Shown: positions 6,679 to 12,080 of the stretch, in pieces | Numbering within the stretch: position 1 is the first letter of the stretch | Layout of the letters: each line of letters starts with the position of its first letter | Assembly: GCA_011772595.1 (NCBI GenBank) | Contig: WVZH01000196.1 | Coordinates: 10,588-22,667, forward strand | Origin: Anaerolineales bacterium | GTDB taxonomy: Bacteria > Chloroflexota > Anaerolineae > Anaerolineales > E44-bin32 | Reading direction: 5' to 3' | Length of the DNA stretch: 12,080 nt | The notes under the pieces: model-generated | What the model was told of the DNA's origin: nothing | The model's input: only the letters and a program-made list of their open reading frames with translations | The model's database searches: none | Position numbers and translations under genes: made by a program

Positions 6679-9600
6679 TCAGGATGATTTCGCACGCTCC
6701 CATGCAGTCTGCGATAACGCTTCTTCAGATAGCAAAGCGTCTAGTTTGATCATGATCTGATCATCTTTCTGGTGGGCTATAGATATGGCCTTGGCTGGGC
6801 ACTCCGAGGCACAATTTCCGCAACCGTGACACACTGTTGGTTCAATGTACGCCGCTCCGAGGATTTCGCCAACGCCGGAGTACTCTGGGACCACTTGCGG
6901 AACGCCATAGGGGCAGACGCGCACACATGTCAGGCAGCCGACGCATTTAGTGGGATCGACCGAGGCGACCACGCCGCCGGCGGTGAGTGTGGACTGGGAG
7001 AGGACGCGTGCTGCGCGCGATGCGGCAGCTTGCGCTTGCACGATGGTCTCATCCACGAACTTGGGATAGTGCGCCATTCCGGCCATGAAGTAGCCATCGG
7101 AGGAGAAATCCACCGGTCGTAACTTGATGTGCGCTTCAAGGAAAAAGCCATCCTTGTCGAGCGATACCTTGAACTTGGAGGCCAGGTCACGGGCGCTCTC
7201 GGCTGGCACGACGGGTGTGCTCAGCAGGAGCAGGTCGGGGCGTAGGGTGATGGACTGGTCCAAGGTGTGATCGTGGACCTTGATCTCCAGGCCGTCATCG
7301 TTCGTACCTACGTCGGGTTTGTGGTCATCGTCGTAGCGGATGAAAAGCACACCTGCGCGGCGCGCTTCTGTGTAGAGCTGCTCCTTGAAGCCATAGGTGC
7401 GGATGTCCTTGTAGAGCACGGAGACGCGAGCTTCGGGTTTGAGATGCTTGAGCGTTAATGCGTTTTTAAGCGCCGTGGTGCAGCACAATCGGGCGCAGTA
7501 ACGCTCGGCCGGTCCGACGCAGAGGATCATCGCCACTTCGTCCGGGAGTTCCTCCCCCAAAGCGTGCCATGCCTCAGCCGCTTTCCCGACGAGTTCTCTA
7601 GAGTTGCCTTCAGACCTGGCTATGAGCGCTTCGAATTCAAGTCCTGTTACAACGCGCGGGCTCTCAGTATAGCAAAATTCACTTCCACGATATTCCTGCC
7701 CGCCTGTTGCTATGATGGTCACGCCGTGGGTGACCTGGGTCTCGTGGCCGTTGCCATTGCGCAGCGTAGTCGTGAACTTGCCCATGAAGCCATCCGTACG
7801 GACGACTTCATGTCCGAGATGCAGGTCGATCCTCGGATTGGCGTGAACGCGTTGGAGCAGGGATTCCAGGAACTGGTGGGGGTTCTCGCCTTCGATGGTG
7901 TAGTGGACGTGGCGCATGTTGCCGCCGAGTTGGCTTTGGCGTTCGACAAGGTATACGTCGAAGCCGCCTTCGGCCAGGATGAGTGCGGCTGACATACCGG
8001 CGACGCCGCCGCCGACGATCAAAGCACTGTGCTCGATCTCTACCTCGCTGGTGTGGATTGGCTCGAGCGTAGACACACGCCCGATCGCCATGCGCACCAG
8101 CTCGTAGGCTTTTTGTGTGGCCGCGGCACGGTCGTGCGAGTGCACCCATGAGCATTGGTTGCGGATGTTGGCCATGTCGAAGAGGGCCGGGTTGAGTCCT
8201 GCGGCACGCAGGCTGTCCTGAAAAAGTGGAGCGTGGGTGTGCGGCGTGCAGGAGGCGACGACCACACGGTTTAAATTCAGTTCCCCTATCATCTCAGTGA
8301 TGTGGGCGACTGAGTCCTGTGAGCAGGTGTACAGGTTGTCCTCGGCGTGCACCACGCCGGGCAGTGTCTTGGCATACTCGGCCACGCTGGGCACGTCGAG
8401 GAAGCCGCCAATGTTTGAGCCGCAGTGACAGACGAAGATGCCGATGCGCGGTTCCTCGCCGGTCACGTCGCGCTCGGGCGGATACTCAGGGGCTTGTGTA
8501 AGCGTATGGCGCGCAGGTGCCAGCAAGCCGGCGGCGCGGGCTGCGGCCCCGCTGGCGTCGATCACCGACTCGGGGATGTCTTTCGGTTCGCGGAACGGCC
8601 CGGCGGCGTAGACCCCTGAGCGGCTGGTCTCCAACGGATTGAAGAGCGTCGTGTGGCAGAAGCCGTATTCATCGAGTTCGACGCCCAAAGCGCGGCCCAG
8701 TTGCTGCACGCTCTCGGAGATTTCCATGCCGACGGATAGGACGACGAGGTCGAATTCCTCCTCGGCGATTTGAGAAAGTGGGTAGTGGAAAACTTCTGAT
8801 GAAAGGCGCTCTGGTGCTGGGGCACCGGGGCGCTCAGGCACCTTGGTCCCTAGTTCTATGGATCCTAAGTGCCCCGGTGCCTGGGTGCCTTGGTGCCCGT
8901 TTGCTTGATCCCTCATATAACGAAGGACAAGGTTTTTACTTTCCGGATTCTCTTTGAATTCCGAGATCCTACAGCGCGTATACTCGACGCCGTATTGCAT
9001 GCGTGCTCGTTGGTAGTAGCCCTCGTAGCCCTTGCTGAAGGCGCGCATGTCCATCATGAAGACGTGCACTTCTGTCTCGGAATCGTGCTCCTTGGCCATG
9101 ATCGCTTCCTTGGTGGCGTACATGCAGCACACCGAGGAGCAGTAGTCGTGGTTCTGGTCACGCGAGCCGACGCACTGTAGGAAGGCGATCTTCTTCGCCG
9201 GCGCGCCGTCGGAGGGGCGATTAACGTGCCCTTCGGTAGGCCCCGAGGCGGAAAGTAGGCGTTCGAGTTGCAATGCGGTGATCACGTTGGGGTATCGCCC
9301 CAAACCGTACTCCTGTGACAGTTCGGCGTTGTATATCTGGTAGCCGGGCGCCAGGATAACCGCGCCCACATTGATTTGCTCGGTCGTCTCCACGTCGTCG
9401 TGGTTGATGGCGTCGCGACCGCAGACATACTGACAGGAGAGGCACTCCGAGCAGAGCGCACAGGCCAGGCAACGAGCCGCCTCGGCTTTGGCGAGTTCGC
9501 CGTTGTAGCCGCCCTCGACCTCGGCAAAGCTGTTCATTCTCTGTTCCAGTGACAATTCGGGCAGTGGCATCCGCTCAGCAAGCTCAATCTCACCAGCGTG

Positions 9601-11394
9601 CACGCGCTCCAGAAGCTCGGTGCGTGTGAACTCGACGACCGGCTGCTTTGGTTTGGGTACTGGCTCGAGCTCTTCACCTTGCAGGTAGCGATGAATGCTT
9701 GCAGCGGCCCGGTGGCCGGAGGCGACCGCCTCGATGACGAAGGTCGTTCCGGACACGCTGTCGCCGGCGGCGAAAACACCGGGGCGAGTGGTGGCCATGG
9801 TGAGAGGATTGATATCGATGGTGCGTTGTGAGGTGACGCCTACGCTGGCGTCGTCGGGCAGGAAAGACAGGCCAGCACGTTGCCCAACGGAAAAGATCAC
9901 CGTGTCGGCGGGGATCACATGCTCCGAGCCAGGCTCGACCTCCACTGAGAGGCGTCCCTCAGTATCGAATTCGAAGTGAGTCACGACGGCACACTCAACG
10001 CCGGTTACACGACCGTTTCCGTCGTCCATAATCCGCAGGAAGGTACGGTCGGCGTGTATGGTGATGCCCTCCTCCTCGGCAGCGTCGGCTTCCCAGGCGT
10101 GGCAGGGCAGATCTTCGCGCGGCTCGAGGCAGGCAATGTGCACCTCGGCTCCCATGCGCACGGCGGTGCGGGCGCAGTCGATGGCCACGTTGCCGCCACC
10201 GAGCACGAGCACGCGCTCCCCGAGCGGTGGGGGATTGTCTAGACGTACGTCGCGCAGGAAGTGTGTATTGAGCAGCACGCCGTCGAGGTCGGCGCCCGGG
10301 ATTGGCAGACGAATCCCCTCGTGGGCGCCGACCGCGATCAGGACCGCCTCGAAGCCTGCGTCGAATATGGCGTCGAGGTCTTCGACGGTTTTGTTAAGCT
10401 GCAGGTCGATACCGAGATCTAGGATGTCGGCGATCTCTCGCTCGATGATCTCGGTTGGGAGGCGGTATTCGGGCACGCCGACGCGCAGCATGCCACCGGC
10501 GATGGGGAGTGCTTCAAAAACAGAGACAGGGTAGCCTAGTCGAGCCAGGTCTTGAGCGACAGTGAGGCCGCAGGGTCCGGCGCCGATGATGGCGACTTTC
10601 TTATCGTGGATGATTTCGGCGGGCTCGACAGGCGCGCGCGGCTCCTCATAGACTTTGTCGGTGACGAAGCGTTTGAGGGCGCGGATATTGACCGGTTCGT
10701 CGATAAGGCCGCGATTGCAGGCGTCCTCGCAGCGGTGGTTGCAGATGCGACCGCAAATGGCGGGGAAGGGGTTGTCTTCTTTTATAGCCCGTAGCGCGTC
10801 CTCGTAGCGGCCGTCGCCGATGAGGGCGATGTAACCCTGGGCGCGCTGCCCGGAAGGGCAGGCGTTGCGGCAGGGCGAGACACCCAGTTTGGTAATGGCA
10901 AAGGCGTTGGGCACACCTTGTGGGTAGAGCTTGTGTGCGGCGCGGCGGTCGGCGAGCCCCTCGTCAAAGGAGTCCGGGAGAATCACCGGGCAAACATCGA
11001 CGCAATCGCCGCAGCCGACGCACTTGATGGGATCGATGTAGCGGGGTTTGTGGCGCAGGGTGACTGTGAAGTCGCCGGGCTCGCCCTCCACTTTGGTCAC
11101 TTCGGTGTCGACGTGGAGGTCGATGTTCAGGTGGCGGCCGGTGTCTACCAGCTTAGGGCTGATGGTGCACATGGCGCAGTCGTTGGTGGGAAAGGTTTTG
11201 TCGAGTTGCGCCATGTGTCCGCCGATGGCGGACTTCTTCTCGACGAGATGGACCTTATAGCCCTGATCGGCCAGGTCGAGGCTGGCCTGCATGCCGGCGA
11301 TGCCGCCGCCGATGACCAAGACCGCTCCGACGGGAGCGGCATGGTCGATGTGGGCCCGGTCGAGGGTGTCTGCCTGCGCGCCTTGATCAGACAA
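6679..11394 (-). CDS. HdrA-a: HdrA/GltD/HdrA fusion flavo-iron-sulfur oxidoreductase (complete)
   Basis: The protein has 1571 residues, over twice the usual HdrA. Order: HdrA FAD module 22-150 with GGGIAG (29-34), FPTNDCAMC (C73, C76) and ferredoxin CVGCGDCVDVC (125-135); GltD/NfnB-like Fe-S domain with cysteines 175, 179, 214, 218, 222 and 226; GltD FAD motif GAGPCG (271-276); NAD(P)H-fold motif GGGNVA (399-404); closing GD (544-545); cysteine cluster C642-C658; end of the first FAD module with CVGSR (741) and CSSVCC (752-757); HdrA N-terminal domain with CHCG (989), C1024, CTP (1049) and CSWVH (1081); second FAD module GGGVAG (1128-1133) with CVGP..C..CC (1292-1305); two [4Fe-4S] sites at C1484-C1494 and C1522-C1532. 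Start TTG at 11394 is supported by GGAGG 8 nt upstream. It probably takes NAD(P)H electrons in the GltD part and acts in electron bifurcation or confurcation with ferredoxin and MvhD. Residues about 831-876 are a repeat-derived insert. Confidence 0.95.
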   Translation of the reverse strand: MSDQGAQADTLDRAHIDHAAPVGAVLVIGGGIAGMQASLDLADQGYKVHLVEKKSAIGGHMAQLDKTFPTNDCAMCTISPKLVDTGRHLNIDLHVDTEVTKVEGEPGDFTVTLRHKPRYIDPIKCVGCGDCVDVCPVILPDSFDEGLADRRAAHKLYPQGVPNAFAITKLGVSPCRNACPSGQRAQGYIALIGDGRYEDALRAIKEDNPFPAICGRICNHRCEDACNRGLIDEPVNIRALKRFVTDKVYEEPRAPVEPAEIIHDKKVAIIGAGPCGLTVAQDLARLGYPVSVFEALPIAGGMLRVGVPEYRLPTEIIEREIADILDLGIDLQLNKTVEDLDAIFDAGFEAVLIAVGAHEGIRLPIPGADLDGVLLNTHFLRDVRLDNPPPLGERVLVLGGGNVAIDCARTAVRMGAEVHIACLEPREDLPCHAWEADAAEEEGITIHADRTFLRIMDDGNGRVTGVECAVVTHFEFDTEGRLSVEVEPGSEHVIPADTVIFSVGQRAGLSFLPDDASVGVTSQRTIDINPLTMATTRPGVFAAGDSVSGTTFVIEAVASGHRAAASIHRYLQGEELEPVPKPKQPVVEFTRTELLERVHAGEIELAERMPLPELSLEQRMNSFAEVEGGYNGELAKAEAARCLACALCSECLSCQYVCGRDAINHDDVETTEQINVGAVILAPGYQIYNAELSQEYGLGRYPNVITALQLERLLSASGPTEGHVNRPSDGAPAKKIAFLQCVGSRDQNHDYCSSVCCMYATKEAIMAKEHDSETEVHVFMMDMRAFSKGYEGYYQRARMQYGVEYTRCRISEFKENPESKNLVLRYMRDQANGHQGTQAPGHLGSIELGTKVPERPGAPAPERLSSEVFHYPLSQIAEEEFDLVVLSVGMEISESVQQLGRALGVELDEYGFCHTTLFNPLETSRSGVYAAGPFREPKDIPESVIDASGAAARAAGLLAPARHTLTQAPEYPPERDVTGEEPRIGIFVCHCGSNIGGFLDVPSVAEYAKTLPGVVHAEDNLYTCSQDSVAHITEMIGELNLNRVVVASCTPHTHAPLFQDSLRAAGLNPALFDMANIRNQCSWVHSHDRAAATQKAYELVRMAIGRVSTLEPIHTSEVEIEHSALIVGGGVAGMSAALILAEGGFDVYLVERQSQLGGNMRHVHYTIEGENPHQFLESLLQRVHANPRIDLHLGHEVVRTDGFMGKFTTTLRNGNGHETQVTHGVTIIATGGQEYRGSEFCYTESPRVVTGLEFEALIARSEGNSRELVGKAAEAWHALGEELPDEVAMILCVGPAERYCARLCCTTALKNALTLKHLKPEARVSVLYKDIRTYGFKEQLYTEARRAGVLFIRYDDDHKPDVGTNDDGLEIKVHDHTLDQSITLRPDLLLLSTPVVPAESARDLASKFKVSLDKDGFFLEAHIKLRPVDFSSDGYFMAGMAHYPKFVDETIVQAQAAASRAARVLSQSTLTAGGVVASVDPTKCVGCLTCVRVCPYGVPQVVPEYSGVGEILGAAYIEPTVCHGCGNCASECPAKAISIAHQKDDQIMIKLDALLSEEALSQTAWERAKSS
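8813..8897 (-). repeat. Inverted octamer-repeat insert inside HdrA-a
   Basis: On the plus strand units of 8 nt (GGTGCTGG, GGCACCGG, GGCGCTCA, GGCACCTT; 8813-8844) are followed by the reverse-complement type (GTGCCCCG, GTGCCTGG, GTGCCTTG, GTGCCC; from 8869). Positions 8821-8838 pair with 8864-8881 at 16 of 18 bases. The insert is read in frame as a Gly/Pro-rich stretch (GTQAPGHLG, VPERPGAPAPERL) at the same place in the protein as the heptamer insert of HdrA-b. Confidence 0.85.
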
Positions 11395-11650
11395 GGTACG
11401 CCCCTCCCGTGGGCTGGGAGCGCTGTTGGCGTGGGGTCAACGGTGCGCTCAGCGATGATGATTGTTGTGGGATTATGATAGGCGCGGGATTAAACGCGCT
11501 CCAGTGCAGGATGTCATGTACTGAGTCGACAAACTTCGTCCGATTTTACGTTGTTTGTTGAGAGTACCATCAAATGAAGAGAGCAGAATCCTGTGAGATG
11601 CTTTCTTGGTTATGCAAACTGCGATGGGCAACGCGCATTGCTCAGTTACA
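11395..11650 (-). other. Intergenic region upstream of HdrA-a; presumed operon promoter, site not resolved
   Basis: This 256-bp gap is the likely leader of the operon. GGGAGGGG lies just upstream of the TTG start and is a strong ribosome binding site. A 5-bp inverted repeat GCGCG/CGCGC with an 8-nt loop (11482-11499) has no T-run, so it is not a clear terminator for the upstream gene. On the minus strand CATAAT/TATCAT around 11478-11473 resembles a -10 without a good -35, and TTGATG near 11575 with TAAAAT 19 bp further on is another weak pair. No convincing operator is seen. Confidence 0.25.
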
Positions 11651-12080
11651 TTAGGTGTGTGAATGCTCCACCAGCCACGATCGCAAGGGCTCCTCGACCT
11701 GCAACCCACTCAATGTCTCGGGATAACAGAATGACCCCTCATACACGGGGCAGACCAATTCATTAAGGGTACCCGGCTGCTTCCCAGAAGGAATCTCGTG
11801 ATGCAGGTGCAGCGGGTAGCTGTATTCGGGCGGCAGTAAGCGGATGCGCTCCCAATCCAGCTTCACCGGCAGCAGCGCGCTCAGCACAACCTGGTGCAGG
11901 AAGATACGCTGTAACTCATTTGCGCACGGACCAGACTGAAAAAGCTCATCGGTCACCATAGATGTGAAGTGTACCAGCCATGCTTGCATTACACCCCACG
12001 CAGGGTCGACCGCAAACAAGTGTGTGTTGAAGTAAGGACGCAGGTGCTGACCGTCGACGTAGGATTCAACCGAGTGTGGT
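11651..12080 (-). CDS. Unassigned protein, 5' end beyond window; faint resemblance to GT-A-type glycosyltransferases
   Basis: The frame is open from the right edge to TAA at 11653-11651 (about 142 residues visible). The start is not visible; the TTG at 12019 is internal, because the frame continues upstream as SVESYVDGQHLRPYFN. The pattern PYFNTHLFAVDP...W...FLHQVVLSALL...RIRLLPPEYSYPLHLH recalls the C-terminal part of nucleotide-sugar glycosyltransferase folds (FNTG, a later Gln, then LP..Y), but no catalytic motif is in view and I do not recognise the family. No signal peptide or membrane span is visible in this part. A 256-bp gap separates it from HdrA-a, so it is probably not part of the same functional unit. 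Confidence 0.6.
   Translation of the reverse strand, partial: PHSVESYVDGQHLRPYFNTHLFAVDPAWGVMQAWLVHFTSMVTDELFQSGPCANELQRIFLHQVVLSALLPVKLDWERIRLLPPEYSYPLHLHHEIPSGKQPGTLNELVCPVYEGSFCYPETLSGLQVEEPLRSWLVEHSHT

Noticed and set aside
6679..6681. Terminal UGA of HdrA-a as a second selenocysteine
   Set aside because: Read-through adds only about 15 unconserved codons before a TAA, and no family motif expects a residue there.
11174..11182. Selenocysteine in the FPTxDCxxC motif of HdrA, as in some known HdrA selenoproteins
   Set aside because: Both HdrA genes have ordinary cysteine codons at these positions (HdrA-a C73/C76, HdrA-b C60/C63).
11482..11499. Rho-independent terminator between the right-hand gene and HdrA-a
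   Set aside because: The stem has only 5 bp and no T-run on either strand.

Overview
The window reads as one anaerobic redox locus, with every supported gene on the minus strand. From right to left (the direction of transcription) it holds: the 3' part of an unassigned gene (right edge to 11651); a 256-bp gap; a 1571-residue HdrA-type flavo-iron-sulfur protein (11394-6679, here HdrA-a); a 156-bp gap; an MvhD-type [2Fe-2S] subunit (6522-6040); a soluble sensor histidine kinase (6056-4824); a tandem-receiver response regulator (4827-4063); and a second HdrA-type protein (HdrA-b, from 4058 through the left edge, about 190 residues missing by comparison with its paralogue). The last four genes overlap or lie 4 nt apart, so they form a tightly coupled operon, probably led by HdrA-a. 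Plus-strand reading frames over this stretch are antisense shadows.

Both HdrA proteins share an unusual layout: HdrA-type FAD module with a ferredoxin insert, then a GltD/NfnB-like NAD(P)H-FAD module, then the rest of the first FAD module, the HdrA N-terminal Fe-S domain, a second reduced FAD module, and (seen in HdrA-a) a C-terminal 2x[4Fe-4S] ferredoxin. This suggests that NAD(P)H, ferredoxin and an MvhD-linked partner exchange electrons on one scaffold. No HdrB, HdrC or hydrogenase gene is inside the window. The electron acceptor is unknown; in a bacterium it need not be CoM-S-S-CoB.

Three points stand out. (1) The MvhD gene has an in-frame UGA exactly where the family has a cysteine. The frame continues with conserved MvhD sequence, and a perfect 7-bp hairpin with a 5-nt loop lies 15 nt downstream. 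This is best read as a selenocysteine codon with a bacterial SECIS, so the protein is about 160 residues and not a 66-residue fragment. (2) Both HdrA genes carry, at the same protein position, an in-frame insert made of short tandem repeats arranged as an inverted pair. The repeat family differs between the two: heptamers in HdrA-b, octamers in HdrA-a. (3) A soluble CRP-fold histidine kinase and a two-receiver response regulator without output domain sit inside the Hdr operon, which suggests redox or metabolic signalling tied to the Hdr complex.

The source is an anaerobic or facultatively anaerobic, moderately GC-rich organism using alternative TTG and GTG starts and probably selenocysteine. 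Long HdrA-GltD fusions and heptamer-type repeats would fit Chloroflexota (Anaerolineae-like), but this is an impression from family knowledge; the window has no phylogenetic marker.
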